Of a DNA stretch of 64,000 nucleotides, positions 1-8,977 are shown in pieces (within the stretch, counting starts at the first letter, position 1; every line of letters begins with the position of its first letter). The DNA comes from Halanaerobium saccharolyticum subsp. saccharolyticum DSM 6643 (GTDB lineage Bacteria > Bacillota > Halanaerobiia > Halanaerobiales > Halanaerobiaceae): the NCBI RefSeq assembly GCF_000350165.1, contig NZ_CAUI01000005.1, positions 496,001-560,000 of the forward strand. Direction: 5' to 3'. The notes below the pieces were generated by a model. The model ran no database searches. It was not told the DNA's origin and saw only the letters and a program-made list of their open reading frames with translations. The translations under genes were made by a program, and so were the position numbers.

Positions 1-615
1 AGTGGTAATTTTGATTGGGCTACAGGTAGATTTCCCGAACTTATAGAGCCAGATCCAAGTTATCATGGAGTTAAATTTAAAGAAGAATTTGGAAAAGCAG
101 CCTTTATAACTAAGGCCAGAGTTCAGCTTTTAAGAGATTTAGGCAGCTCTCCTAGTCCTTTTAATTCATTTTTAACTATTAATGGTTTAGAAACCCTAGC
201 TTTAAGAATGAAACAGCATTCGCAAAATGCACAGGCTGCAGCAGAATTTTTAGAAGCCGATGATCGAGTAGAATGGGTTAGTTATCCAGGTTTATCAAAT
301 CATAAATCAGCTCAAAATGCTAAAAAGTACCTTAATAATGGCAGTGGGGGAATGATAGCTTTTGGGATCAAGGGAGGGAAAGCTGCAGCTGAGAAGTTTA
401 TTAATCAGTTAGAATTATTCCTGCATCTTGCTAATGTTGGGGATACTAAATCTTTAGCTATTCATCCAGCAAGTACTACTCATCAGCAGTTAAATGAAGA
501 AGATTTAAAGAAAACTGGAATTTCACCTGAATTAATAAGGCTCTCAATTGGAATAGAAGCCTTTGAAGATATTAAAAATGACTTAGATCAAGCATTAACA
601 GCGGCTAATAAATAA
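1..615 (+). CDS. O-acetylhomoserine sulfhydrylase, C-terminal part (partial)
   Basis: The gene enters from the left edge already open in frame 1; about 204 codons are visible and the stop is TAA at 613-615. The visible part matches the C-terminal domain of the Cys/Met metabolism PLP enzymes, with landmarks [27 protein letters not shown]-like text and [13 protein letters not shown], the last being typical of O-acetylhomoserine (thiol)-lyase. The enzyme makes homocysteine from O-acetylhomoserine and sulfide in the cytoplasm. The PLP lysine lies upstream of the window. The following gene, metA, supplies the acetylated substrate, which supports the assignment. An internal ATG at 208 is not the start, because the frame is open and conserved before it. 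Confidence 0.9.
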   Translation, partial: SGNFDWATGRFPELIEPDPSYHGVKFKEEFGKAAFITKARVQLLRDLGSSPSPFNSFLTINGLETLALRMKQHSQNAQAAAEFLEADDRVEWVSYPGLSNHKSAQNAKKYLNNGSGGMIAFGIKGGKAAAEKFINQLELFLHLANVGDTKSLAIHPASTTHQQLNEEDLKKTGISPELIRLSIGIEAFEDIKNDLDQALTAANK

Positions 616-640
616 TGAATATAACTAATAATGATATTTA

Positions 641-683
641 GAAGGGAAAGCCTCATAGTTTTAGGGGTTTTCTCTTAAAAAAT
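641..683 (+). terminator. Weak hairpin after the sulfhydrylase gene
   Basis: AAGGGAAAGCC can pair with GGTTTTCTCTT with two G-U pairs just after the stop codon, followed by an A-rich rather than U-rich stretch. It may be a poor terminator or an mRNA-stabilising hairpin; read-through into metA is plausible. Confidence 0.4.
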
Positions 684-712
684 ATTTAAAGTAATATTAG
701 GAGTGGTAGAAA

Positions 713-1630
713 ATGCCTATTAAAATACAAAATGATTTACCAGCAGTCGAAACATTGGAAAATGAAAATATATTTGTCATGAAAGAATCTAGAGCGACTC
801 ATCAAGATATAAGATCTTTAAAAATATTAATTTTAAATTTAATGCCTACCAAAATTCAAACAGAAACACAAATTTTACGCTTAATTTCTAATACCCCACT
901 GCAGGTAGATGTTGATTTGATTCATCCTGCTAGCCATAAGTCAAAAAATACGTCTGCAGAACATTTGATTAAATTTTATAATACATTCGAAGATATTAAA
1001 GACAACAAATATGATGGGATGATAATTACAGGTGCTCCAATTGAAACTTTAGAATTCGAAGAAGTTGATTATTGGGAAGAACTCAAACAGGTGATGGATT
1101 GGAGCCTGCATCATGTTTTTTCAACTTTTCATATTTGTTGGGGTAGTCAGGCAGCATTATACCATCATTATGGTATTGAAAAGTATCCTTTAAATAATAA
1201 AATGTTTGGAGTTTTTAAACATTATAAAAAAGAAAAACATATTAAATTAATGAGAGGATTTGATGATATATTTTATGTTCCTCATTCTCGTCATACTGAA
1301 ATAAGAAAAGAAGATGTAGAAAAAGTTGATGAAATTAATATTTTATCAGAATCTGAAGAAGCAGGAATATATTTGCTAGAGAGCAGAAATGGCAGACAGA
1401 TATTTGCAACAGGTCACTCAGAATATGATCGAGAAAGTTTGAGAAATGAGTATTTAAGAGATAAAGAAAAAGGTTTGAATATTAAAGTACCTAAAAATTA
1501 TTTTAGAAATGATAATCCGAATAATGAGATATTAATGCGCTGGCATAGTCATGCCAATCTTTTATTTTTTAACTGGTTAAATTATTATGTTTATCAAGAA
1601 ACTCCTTTTGATTTAAATAAACTGAAGTAA
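713..1630 (+). CDS. metA: Homoserine O-acetyltransferase (MetA family)
   Basis: MetA transfers an acyl group from acyl-CoA to the homoserine hydroxyl, the first committed step of methionine synthesis. The 305-residue length and N-terminus ([15 protein letters not shown]) are typical. The catalytic Cys is C142 in FHICWGSQA, and the His/Glu pair is in TGHSEYD. Residue 111, which decides acyl-CoA choice in this family, is Glu ([11 protein letters not shown]). From published work on Bacillus MetA, Glu111 indicates acetyl-CoA and Gly111 succinyl-CoA, so this is called an acetyltransferase. That agrees with the O-acetylhomoserine sulfhydrylase just upstream. A ribosome binding site (TAGGAGTGG) precedes the ATG. 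Confidence 0.95.
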   Translation: MPIKIQNDLPAVETLENENIFVMKESRATHQDIRSLKILILNLMPTKIQTETQILRLISNTPLQVDVDLIHPASHKSKNTSAEHLIKFYNTFEDIKDNKYDGMIITGAPIETLEFEEVDYWEELKQVMDWSLHHVFSTFHICWGSQAALYHHYGIEKYPLNNKMFGVFKHYKKEKHIKLMRGFDDIFYVPHSRHTEIRKEDVEKVDEINILSESEEAGIYLLESRNGRQIFATGHSEYDRESLRNEYLRDKEKGLNIKVPKNYFRNDNPNNEILMRWHSHANLLFFNWLNYYVYQETPFDLNKLK

Positions 1631-1660
1631 AAATTAAAAATTAAAAAGATAACTTATTTA

Positions 1661-1689
1661 CCCCTCAAAATTTTGTTTTGAGGGGTTTT
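1661..1689 (+). terminator. Rho-independent terminator after metA
   Basis: CCCCTCAAAA (1661-1670) pairs perfectly with TTTTGAGGGG (1676-1685), followed by TTTT. It closes the methionine pair before the transporter operon. Confidence 0.9.
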
Positions 1690-1817
1690 ATAAGTTAAAA
1701 TGATCAATTTATAAATTCCTATTAAGAATAAAAAAGATTTTTAAGAAAAATGCCACAATTATTTAACAGAAAAAATTAAATATTTTACAAATTTAATCAA
1801 AAAACATAAAAAACAGC

Positions 1818-1846
1818 TTGAATTGTCTGTAAATTTGCGCTATAAT
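1818..1846 (+). promoter_or_regulatory. Promoter of the Opp-type transporter/glycosidase operon
   Basis: TTGAAT (1818-1823), 17 bp spacer, TATAAT (1841-1846). It is followed by a leader of about 190 nt. The 350-bp gap from 1690 to 2040 holds this promoter and an inverted repeat and otherwise only AT-rich sequence. Confidence 0.75.
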
Positions 1847-1873
1847 TAATTTAAGAAATCGTTTTAGTAAACT

Positions 1874-1945
1874 TTAGTATTGATTTTTTGAGTCTTTAAT
1901 TATTAATTATTAACTTTAATTTAATTAAGATTTATTCAATACTAA
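1874..1945 (+). promoter_or_regulatory. Inverted repeat in the operon leader
   Basis: TTAGTATTGA (1874-1883) and TCAATACTAA (1936-1945) are perfect 10-bp inverted repeats separated by 52 nt. They lie downstream of the predicted transcription start and upstream of the first ribosome binding site. They could be paired operator half-sites or the base of an RNA structure. Which of these it is cannot be told from the sequence alone. Confidence 0.45.
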
Positions 1946-2040
1946 TGTTTTTCACTTTTACTTTTTATAAATTTATAAACCCTTAAGAAAAAAGAAGAGT
2001 GAAAATTTTAAGACAAAATAATTTAAAGGGGTGTTTATTA

Positions 2041-3720
2041 ATGATTAATGTTGGTAAAAAAGTTTTAGTTTTGACTTTAGCGTTTTTATTTTTAATGGGA
2101 GGGATGTCTTTAGCTCAGGATATTCCCAGAGAAGAGACATTAGTAGTTTCTGGGGCAATGTGGGGACCTCCATCAACCTGGAACGTTTTAATTCCTAATC
2201 CTACTCCGGGTACTGGTGGTTTAGTTTATGAGACAATGTTTTCTTATAATCCGATAAAAGATGAATATCAGCCCTGGCTTGCAGAAAGTGGTGAATGGGT
2301 AAGTGACAACGAATACGTTCTTAATTTAAGAGAGGGTATTAACTGGCATGACGGTGAAGAATTTAATGCTGAAGATGTTGTATTTACTTATGAAATAGCG
2401 AAAGAGGGTAATGTTTTTTATTCTCCAATTTGGGACTGGTTGGAATCTGTTAAAGCAGAAGATAATTACACAGTAAGATTCACCTTCAGCGAACCTCATT
2501 ATGCAGAATGGGATGCCGAACTTTATGAACGTTATATTATCCCAGAGCATATTTGGAGTGAGATTCCTAGTGATGAATTAATTACTAAGACTATGAAAAA
2601 CCCAGTTGGTACAGGTTCTTATATGGCTAAAGAAGCCGGACAGGATAGAATGGTTTGGGAAAGAAATGATGACTGGTGGGGCAATGAAGTATTTGGCCAG
2701 CCTAAACCCAGATACATTGTAGACCTTGTAAACCAGAGTAACAACATTATTATGGGTATGTTAATGAAAGGTGAACTTGATTTAAGTAATAACTTTATTC
2801 CTGGAATTCAAAGAATAAAAGATCAATTTGGTTTAAAAACTTGGTATAACGAAGAACCCTATATGCTTTCCTTTAATACTGCTCTGATGTATATGAACAC
2901 TTTAAAAGAGCCAATGGATGACAAGCAATTTAGAAGAGCGATGGCTTTTATGGTTAATCAGCAGAATATTGTAGATCGTGTTTATGGTGGTTTAGTAGAA
3001 GCAGCAAATCCTACCGGTTTATTCGGAGAAGGTTGGGAAGCTTATTTAGACGAAGAAGTAGTAGAAAATTATGGTTTTGAATATAATCCAACAAAAGCCA
3101 AAGCATTATTAGACGATGCTGGATATGTCGATGCTGATGGTGATGGCTGGAGAGATATGCCTAATGGTGATCCACTTGAATTGAAACTTATGGTTCCAAG
3201 TGGTTGGACTGACTGGATGGAAGCAATTCGATCTATTGCATCTGATGCAGAAGAGATTGGTTTAAACATTAGTCCTGATTTCCCAGATGTTTCTTTATTT
3301 GATAACAGACGTTTTACTAGTGATTTCGATATGATGATTGGTGTTTTCCAAACAACTTTATCTTCTACACCATTTGATTACTGGAATGGAGTAGCAAACA
3401 GTAATATTGATGGAGAACAAATTAATAGCGGTAACTGGGGAGCTTATGATAATCCTGAGTTATTCGAAAAAATTGACGAGTTTAATATGACACGTGATGA
3501 ATCAGTTAAACAGGAATTAGCTTCTGAGATACAAGAAACTTTATTAAAAGATATGCCAAGTGTACCTCTCTGGCATAATGGTCTCTGGGCTCAACAAACA
3601 ACTCAATACTGGACAAATTGGCCTAATGAAGATAACCCATATGGTATTCCAGTTAGCTGGGGTAATTTTTATCAATTAGGTATGATCGACACTTTAATTG
3701 GGATTGAGCCAGCTAAGTAA
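2041..3720 (+). CDS. ABC transporter solute-binding protein, family 5 (Opp/Dpp type)
   Basis: Extracellular receptor of the ABC importer encoded by the next four genes. The start at 2041 is chosen over an upstream in-frame ATG at 1999 because AAAGGGGTG sits at proper distance from 2041 and the protein then begins with a clean signal peptide (MINVGKKVLVLTLAFLFLMGG, likely cut after SLA). No lipobox cysteine is seen, so anchoring is unclear. The mature 535-residue part has the SBP_bac_5 fold landmarks: NLREGINWHDGEEFNAEDVV near residue 100 and VGTGSYMAKEAG near 200. The position in an operon with beta-glucosidase and a GH94 enzyme suggests a beta-linked oligosaccharide ligand rather than peptides, as known for some Thermotoga and Pyrococcus family 5 receptors; this is inference. 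Confidence 0.9.
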   Translation: MINVGKKVLVLTLAFLFLMGGMSLAQDIPREETLVVSGAMWGPPSTWNVLIPNPTPGTGGLVYETMFSYNPIKDEYQPWLAESGEWVSDNEYVLNLREGINWHDGEEFNAEDVVFTYEIAKEGNVFYSPIWDWLESVKAEDNYTVRFTFSEPHYAEWDAELYERYIIPEHIWSEIPSDELITKTMKNPVGTGSYMAKEAGQDRMVWERNDDWWGNEVFGQPKPRYIVDLVNQSNNIIMGMLMKGELDLSNNFIPGIQRIKDQFGLKTWYNEEPYMLSFNTALMYMNTLKEPMDDKQFRRAMAFMVNQQNIVDRVYGGLVEAANPTGLFGEGWEAYLDEEVVENYGFEYNPTKAKALLDDAGYVDADGDGWRDMPNGDPLELKLMVPSGWTDWMEAIRSIASDAEEIGLNISPDFPDVSLFDNRRFTSDFDMMIGVFQTTLSSTPFDYWNGVANSNIDGEQINSGNWGAYDNPELFEKIDEFNMTRDESVKQELASEIQETLLKDMPSVPLWHNGLWAQQTTQYWTNWPNEDNPYGIPVSWGNFYQLGMIDTLIGIEPAK

Positions 3721-3746
3721 AAGGAAATAGATAATTAATTAAATAT

Positions 3747-3774
3747 ACAGGCTTGATATTTTTATCGAGCCTGT
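3747..3774 (+). terminator. Intercistronic hairpin after the receptor gene
   Basis: ACAGGCTTGAT (3747-3757) pairs with ATCGAGCCTGT (3764-3774) with one G-U pair. There is no U-tract after it, so it is more likely a partial terminator or 3'-end stabiliser. Such a hairpin would let the receptor be made in excess of the permease proteins. Confidence 0.6.
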
Positions 3775-3797
3775 TATTTAGAAAGGAGCAGTAAAAG

Positions 3798-4787
3798 ATG
3801 GGTAAATATTTAAGAAAAAAAATAGTGATTTATCTAATTACCTTTATTCTGGCGGTAACAATTAACTTTTTTATCCCCAGAATGATGCCTGGTGATCCAA
3901 TCCAATCACTTTTATCACGTTTTTCAGGTATGGAGGGCGGACGTGAAATTTTAGAAGAACAATTAACTCTACTTTTTAATCTTGATCAACCCCTATGGCA
4001 GCAGTATGCAAATTTTTGGAAATCAGTTTTCACGCTTGACTTTGGTATTTCAATTATTCAGTTCCCAACCCCAGTTTTAGAAATTATTAAACGTGCAATA
4101 GTCTATGATATTTCTGTTTTATTACCCGCAATTATATTAAGCTGGATAGTTGGTAATAAATTAGGTGCATTTTCTGGCACAGATAAAACAGTAGATAATT
4201 ATTCAATGCCTTTTTTCTATTTTTTAGCTTCCTCACCTTATTTTTGGATGGCGGGAATAGTCGCCTTTTTCTTTGGAGTTCAAATTGGATGGTTTCCAAT
4301 CAGTGGAGCCTATGGTTCAACAGCCTCGCCTGGCTTTAACTTGAGTTTTATCATGGATTTTTTGCATCACTGGTTCCTGCCTTTCTTTACTATGTTTTTA
4401 GTTCAGCTTGGTGGCTGGGCAATCGGGATGCGGAATATGATTATGTATGAACAAAGTTCTAATTATTCTAAATATATGGAGACACTTGGTTCTTCAAATA
4501 AGTTAATTCGTAAATATGGATTTAGAAATGGAGTTTTACCTCAAGTAACAGGTCTTGCTCTTAGATTAGGTCGAATTGTAGGTGGAGCAATTACAGTTCA
4601 GGTAGTGTTTAACTATCCTGGTCTGGGAAGAATGCTGCTTGATGCAGTGCAAAATCAGGATTATTTTTTGATGCAGGGAATTTTCTTAACAATTGTAACA
4701 ATGGTTTTAGTCGCAAACTTTATTGTAGATATAGTCTATATGTTCATAGATCCAAGAGTAAGATTGTCATTTACCGAGGAGGTGTAA
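3798..4787 (+). CDS. ABC transporter permease, OppB/DppB type
   Basis: Membrane subunit of the importer, 329 residues with six predicted membrane segments. The N-terminus (LRKKIVIYLITFILAVTINF, then FIPRMMPGDP) is the standard DppB/OppB start. The cytoplasmic EAA-like loop is near residues 225-250 (MRNMIMYEQSSNYSKYMETL), followed by RNGVLPQVTGLALRLG and VVFNYPGLGRMLLDAV, all family signatures. The ribosome binding site is GAAAGGAGC. The gene is 3 nt from the next permease gene, so the two are clearly co-translated. Confidence 0.93.
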   Translation: MGKYLRKKIVIYLITFILAVTINFFIPRMMPGDPIQSLLSRFSGMEGGREILEEQLTLLFNLDQPLWQQYANFWKSVFTLDFGISIIQFPTPVLEIIKRAIVYDISVLLPAIILSWIVGNKLGAFSGTDKTVDNYSMPFFYFLASSPYFWMAGIVAFFFGVQIGWFPISGAYGSTASPGFNLSFIMDFLHHWFLPFFTMFLVQLGGWAIGMRNMIMYEQSSNYSKYMETLGSSNKLIRKYGFRNGVLPQVTGLALRLGRIVGGAITVQVVFNYPGLGRMLLDAVQNQDYFLMQGIFLTIVTMVLVANFIVDIVYMFIDPRVRLSFTEEV

Positions 4788-4790
4788 GCT

Positions 4791-5654
4791 GTGTTTAAAG
4801 ATTTTTGGGCAAAACATGAAAATTTATATTATGCTTTATCAAATAAAAAGGTTATTTTTGGCCTAACCATAGTAGTTTTAGTATTTATGCTGGCAGCTTT
4901 TGGACCGATGCTGACACCATATGAGTACGGAGAATATGCTGGAGCAGGATATTTGCCTCCATCTAGCGATCATTTTTTTGGAACAACAATTGATGGGCGA
5001 GATGTATTTACCAGAACTGTTTATGGTCTTCGTTCTACCCTTTTAGTAGGTGCAATAGCTGGAACTATAGCCACATTAGTGGGCTGTATAATTGGTTTTG
5101 TAGCCGGTTATTATGGGGGAACAATTTTTGACGAACTTTTAATGATGTTAACCAATATTTTTGTTGTTATTCCTCAGCTGGCTTTATTGATTGTAATCGC
5201 AGCTTTTCTGGAAGTGCGAGGGGTAGTAATTATGGCAGTAATTGTATCTTTAACCGCCTGGCCCTGGACAGCAAGAGCCGTTAGATCACAAACACTTTCT
5301 TTAAAAAATCAGGAATACGTATCTTTATCTAAAATTTCTGCTCTTAATGTTGGTAGAATTTTAAGAGAAGATATTGCGTCCAATATGTTTTCTTATGTGT
5401 TTATGGTTTTTATTCAGCAATTTAACTCTACCATGTTAGCAACAGTTCAGCTGGAATTCTTAGGGCTCGGTCCTACAAAAGGTATTTCTTTGGGACTTGT
5501 AATGCAAAATGCTGTAAATTGGAATGGAATTCAGCTTGGTATGTGGTGGTGGGCTATAATTCCTGGTTTGATTTTAGCAATTTTAATTACTGCACTTTAC
5601 TTTGTTAATACAGGACTAGATGCAGCCTTTAACCCACGTTTGAGGGAGATGTAA
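4791..5654 (+). CDS. ABC transporter permease, OppC/DppC type
   Basis: Second membrane subunit, 287 residues. It starts with GTG after GAGGAGGTG. An N-terminal membrane helix is followed by the OppC hallmark FFGTTIDGRDVFTRTVYGLR, then four to five more membrane segments. The EAA loop is near residues 165-190 (ARAVRSQTLSLKNQEYVSLS). VQLEFLGLGPTKGISLGLV close to the end is the usual C-terminal OppC element. It partners with the preceding DppB-like subunit and the two following ATPases. Confidence 0.93.
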   Translation: MFKDFWAKHENLYYALSNKKVIFGLTIVVLVFMLAAFGPMLTPYEYGEYAGAGYLPPSSDHFFGTTIDGRDVFTRTVYGLRSTLLVGAIAGTIATLVGCIIGFVAGYYGGTIFDELLMMLTNIFVVIPQLALLIVIAAFLEVRGVVIMAVIVSLTAWPWTARAVRSQTLSLKNQEYVSLSKISALNVGRILREDIASNMFSYVFMVFIQQFNSTMLATVQLEFLGLGPTKGISLGLVMQNAVNWNGIQLGMWWWAIIPGLILAILITALYFVNTGLDAAFNPRLREM

Positions 5655-5657
5655 GCA

Positions 5658-6650
5658 ATGCGCGAAAATATATTAGAAGTTAAAAACTTAAAAGCATATT
5701 ATGATATTTTAAAAGGACAGGTTAAAGCAGTAGACAATGTAACATTTAATTTAAAAAACGGTGAGATTCTTGGCTTAGCAGGTGAATCTGGTTGTGGTAA
5801 AAGTACCCTGGCCAGCAGTTTTATTTCCCGCAAAAAGCCACTGAAATATATTTCAGGTGATGTTGATCTAGTTGGCCATAAAATTATGGAAATGGATGAA
5901 AGTGAATTTAAAAAACTGCGTTTAAGAACTATTTCTTTAATTCCACAGTATGCACTTGATGCATTTTCTCCAACCAAAAAAATTAAAACATATATTGCAG
6001 ATTTGGCCAGAGAGCAGGGAGTAAAGACTGACAAGGCATTTTTTGACAAAGTAAAAGAGCGTCTGGATCTAGTAAATTTAGATGAATCAGTTTTAAATAG
6101 ATATTCAATTGAGCTTTCAGGTGGAATGAAGCAGAGAGTTATTATGGTTATTTCCACAATTTTAGACCCCGAATTTTTAATTGCAGATGAAATCACTTCT
6201 GCTTTAGATGTTAGTTCACAGCGTTTTGTGGCAACAATGCTTGCCAATTTAAGAGATTTAGAGATTATAAAATCAGCTATTTTTATAACTCATGATCTGT
6301 CTATTCTTTATCAGATAGCAGATCGAATTATGATTATGTATGCTGGTAACTTTGCTGAAATTGGTCCAACAGATGAAATTGTAGATAATCCACGGCATCC
6401 GTATACTAGATCGCTTATTGATTCTTTACCAAAAGTAGGTATTCAGTATAAAGATAAGAAGCTTGCTGGAATCGATGGAACACCACCTCATTTATTAAAT
6501 ATTGGTGAAGGTTGTCGTTTTAGAGAGCGCTGTCCTTATGCTATTGATAAATGCGAAGAAACTCCACCAAGAGAGCAGGTAGCAGAAGATCATTATGTCT
6601 CCTGCTGGAGATGGAAAGAGTTAGGAAGTGATTTAAGTGGCAAAAAATAA
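5658..6650 (+). CDS. ABC transporter ATPase, OppD/DppD type
   Basis: ATP-hydrolysing subunit, 330 residues. Walker A GESGCGKST is at residues 42-50, the signature is ELSGGMKQR, Walker B with the catalytic Glu is LIADEITSALD, and the H-loop is FITHD. The C-terminal oligopeptide/dipeptide extension carries a cysteine cluster (GCRFRERCPYAIDKC and a later Cys in VSCW), which binds a 4Fe-4S cluster in DppD-type proteins. It starts 3 nt after the OppC-type gene, and its end overlaps the next ATPase gene by 14 nt. Confidence 0.93.
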   Translation: MRENILEVKNLKAYYDILKGQVKAVDNVTFNLKNGEILGLAGESGCGKSTLASSFISRKKPLKYISGDVDLVGHKIMEMDESEFKKLRLRTISLIPQYALDAFSPTKKIKTYIADLAREQGVKTDKAFFDKVKERLDLVNLDESVLNRYSIELSGGMKQRVIMVISTILDPEFLIADEITSALDVSSQRFVATMLANLRDLEIIKSAIFITHDLSILYQIADRIMIMYAGNFAEIGPTDEIVDNPRHPYTRSLIDSLPKVGIQYKDKKLAGIDGTPPHLLNIGEGCRFRERCPYAIDKCEETPPREQVAEDHYVSCWRWKELGSDLSGKK

Positions 6651-7560
6651 TGATGTTGTAATGTCAGTAAGAAATTTATCCAAAATATTTAAAAGTGGTA
6701 TTTTAAATCCGGAATATACAGTAGCTGCTAAGGATGTATCTTTTGATATAGAAAAAGGGAAGATAATTTCTCTGATAGGTGAAAGTGGGAGTGGAAAAAC
6801 AACAGTTGGTAAATTGATTTTAAAATTGATCAACGTTTCTGAAGGTGAAATTATATATAAAGGAAAAAACATTTCGGAAATTACAGATAAAGCAGAAACC
6901 AAAAAATATTATAGAAGAGTTCAGGGTATTTTTCAGGATCCATTTGCAACTTTTAATCCTTTATATCGAGTAGACAGAGTTTTTGATATGATCTTTGATT
7001 CCTTTGATTTAGGTTTTAAAGATAAAGATAAGGCAATTAGGGATGCTCTTTATGATGTGAATTTAAATCCAGACCGGACCTTAGGTAAATTCCCACATCA
7101 ATTGAGTGGTGGTCAGCTGCAGAGATTGTTAATTGCGCGTGCATTATTAATGGATGTAGATGTTTTAATTGCTGATGAGTTAATTAGTATGTTAGATGCT
7201 TCAACCAGAATCGGAGTTTTAAACTTACTGGTAGAATCCTGTAAAAAACACGGAATGGCTGTTATTTTTATAACCCATGATCTTAACTTAGGTTATTATA
7301 TCAGTGATAAATCGCTAATTATGTATAAAGGCCGTTTGGTTGAAAGAGGAGATACTAAAAAGATTTATGAAAATGCAACTCACCCCTATACTCAAATGTT
7401 ATTTGAAGCTGTACCTGAAATTGGGGATCGCTGGGATCCAGAGGAAGAATTTTTACCAGAACAGGTAGTAAATGATGTTCAAAAGTTCTACAAAGAAAAT
7501 GAAGGTAAAGGTTTTGTAGAAATTGAAGAGGACCACGGTGTGTTATTTAGTGATAAATAA
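6637..7560 (+). CDS. ABC transporter ATPase, OppF/DppF type
   Basis: Second nucleotide-binding subunit, 307 residues. It begins with GTG at 6637, inside the end of the preceding ATPase gene (14-nt overlap). An in-frame ATG at 6661 is a possible alternative start. It has Walker A GESGSGKTT, signature QLSGGQLQR, Walker B LIADELISMLDAS and H-loop FITHD. The cysteine cluster seen in its partner is absent, and the C-terminal tail is acidic. The two ATPases presumably form a heterodimer. Confidence 0.92.
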   Translation: MAKNNDVVMSVRNLSKIFKSGILNPEYTVAAKDVSFDIEKGKIISLIGESGSGKTTVGKLILKLINVSEGEIIYKGKNISEITDKAETKKYYRRVQGIFQDPFATFNPLYRVDRVFDMIFDSFDLGFKDKDKAIRDALYDVNLNPDRTLGKFPHQLSGGQLQRLLIARALLMDVDVLIADELISMLDASTRIGVLNLLVESCKKHGMAVIFITHDLNLGYYISDKSLIMYKGRLVERGDTKKIYENATHPYTQMLFEAVPEIGDRWDPEEEFLPEQVVNDVQKFYKENEGKGFVEIEEDHGVLFSDK

Positions 7561-7619
7561 TAATTGACAGTCTGTAAATTATTATAAATAGATTTGTATA
7601 AGATAGAGGAGGCATTTGG

Positions 7620-8972
7620 ATGGCAAAATTAACATTTCCTGAAGATTTCGAATGGGGAGCTGCAACAGCATCCTATCAAATTGAGGGAGCAGCTAATGAA
7701 GATGGTAAAGGAGAATCTATCTGGGATAGGTTTAGCCATCAAAAAGGGAATATAACAAATAATGATACAGGCGATGTAGCCTGCGATCACTATCATCGCT
7801 ATCAAGAAGATATAGAATTAATGAGAAAAATTGGCTTAGATAGTTATCGTTTTTCTATATCCTGGCCAAGAATTATACCGGCTGGCAGTGGTAAAATTAA
7901 TCAAAAAGGAATTGATTTTTATAAAAGGCTGGTAAATGAACTTTTAAAAACAGGAATTAAACCAGCTGCAACCCTATATCACTGGGATCTACCGCAAAAG
8001 CTGCAGGATAAGGGTGGCTGGGAAAATAGAGATACAGCTAAATATTTTAACGAATACGCTCAACTAATGTATAAAGAACTTGGAGATTTAGTTCCACGCT
8101 GGATAACTCATAATGAGCCCTTTGTTGTTTCAATGGTGGGTAATTTATTTGGCGAACATGCTCCAGGTAATCAGGACCATCAAAAAGCACTTCAGGTTGC
8201 TCACAATTTATTACTTTCTCACGGAATGGCAGTTGAAAGTTTTAGAGAAAGCGGAATTGAGGGAGAAATAGGTATTACTTTAAATCTAGCGCCTGTTTAT
8301 GCTAATAGTGAAAATAAAAAAGATCAAATTGCAAAGGATTATAGTGATGCTTTTAATAACCGCTGGTTTTTGGATCCTGTATTTAAAGGGGAATATCCAG
8401 AAAAATTAATGGCTCTTTATCAAAAAGAATTTAATCAGCCTTTTGAGCTGGAAACTGGAGATTTGGAAATAATCAGCAGAGATATCGATTTTTTAGGTAT
8501 TAACTATTATTCCAGAGCTCTTGTAGAATATGATGAAAGCAAACTGTTAAATTTTAAAACAGTAAAACCAGAGGCTTCTAATTATACAGCAATGGACTGG
8601 GAAGTTTATCCGCAGGGCTTGACCGACTTACTTTTAAGCTTGGATGATCAATATACTAAAAAACCAATCTTTATAACTGAAAATGGAGCCGCCTACGATG
8701 ATCAAATAGCAGAAGATGGCAATGTTCACGATGACAAAAGAGTGGATTATTTAGAAAAACATTTCAGAGCTGCCCAGCAGGCAGTTGAAAAAGGAGTAAA
8801 TTTAAAAGGATATTATCTTTGGTCTTTAATGGATAATTTTGAATGGGCCTATGGATATAATAAACGTTTCGGAATTATTTATATTGATTATGATAATGGC
8901 CAGAATAGGATTTTAAAAGACAGTGCAAAAATGTACAGTAAAGTTATAGAAAATAATTATATTAAAGCATAG
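7620..8972 (+). CDS. Beta-glucosidase, glycoside hydrolase family 1
   Basis: Hydrolyses terminal beta-D-glucosyl (or related) residues from oligosaccharides; no signal peptide, so cytoplasmic. At 450 residues it is a full-length GH1 barrel. The acid/base Glu is E166 in the THNEP motif, and the nucleophile is E354 in FITENGA. The GH1 N-terminal signature FEWGAATASYQIEGA is present, and the aglycone-side DNFEWAYGYNKRFG lies near the end. It sits 59 nt after the transporter ATPase gene with AGAGGAGGC as ribosome binding site, and is followed at once by a GH94 enzyme. The cell thus seems to have both hydrolytic and phosphorolytic routes for imported beta-glucosides. Exact specificity (glucoside, galactoside, phospho-glucoside) is not resolved. 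Confidence 0.95.
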   Translation: MAKLTFPEDFEWGAATASYQIEGAANEDGKGESIWDRFSHQKGNITNNDTGDVACDHYHRYQEDIELMRKIGLDSYRFSISWPRIIPAGSGKINQKGIDFYKRLVNELLKTGIKPAATLYHWDLPQKLQDKGGWENRDTAKYFNEYAQLMYKELGDLVPRWITHNEPFVVSMVGNLFGEHAPGNQDHQKALQVAHNLLLSHGMAVESFRESGIEGEIGITLNLAPVYANSENKKDQIAKDYSDAFNNRWFLDPVFKGEYPEKLMALYQKEFNQPFELETGDLEIISRDIDFLGINYYSRALVEYDESKLLNFKTVKPEASNYTAMDWEVYPQGLTDLLLSLDDQYTKKPIFITENGAAYDDQIAEDGNVHDDKRVDYLEKHFRAAQQAVEKGVNLKGYYLWSLMDNFEWAYGYNKRFGIIYIDYDNGQNRILKDSAKMYSKVIENNYIKA

Positions 8973-8977
8973 ATTGG

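Noticed and set aside
7563-7587. TTGACA followed by TATAAA as an internal promoter before the beta-glucosidase gene
   Set aside because: The spacer is only 13 bp, which does not fit a sigma-A promoter; the gene is close to the upstream operon and more likely co-transcribed.
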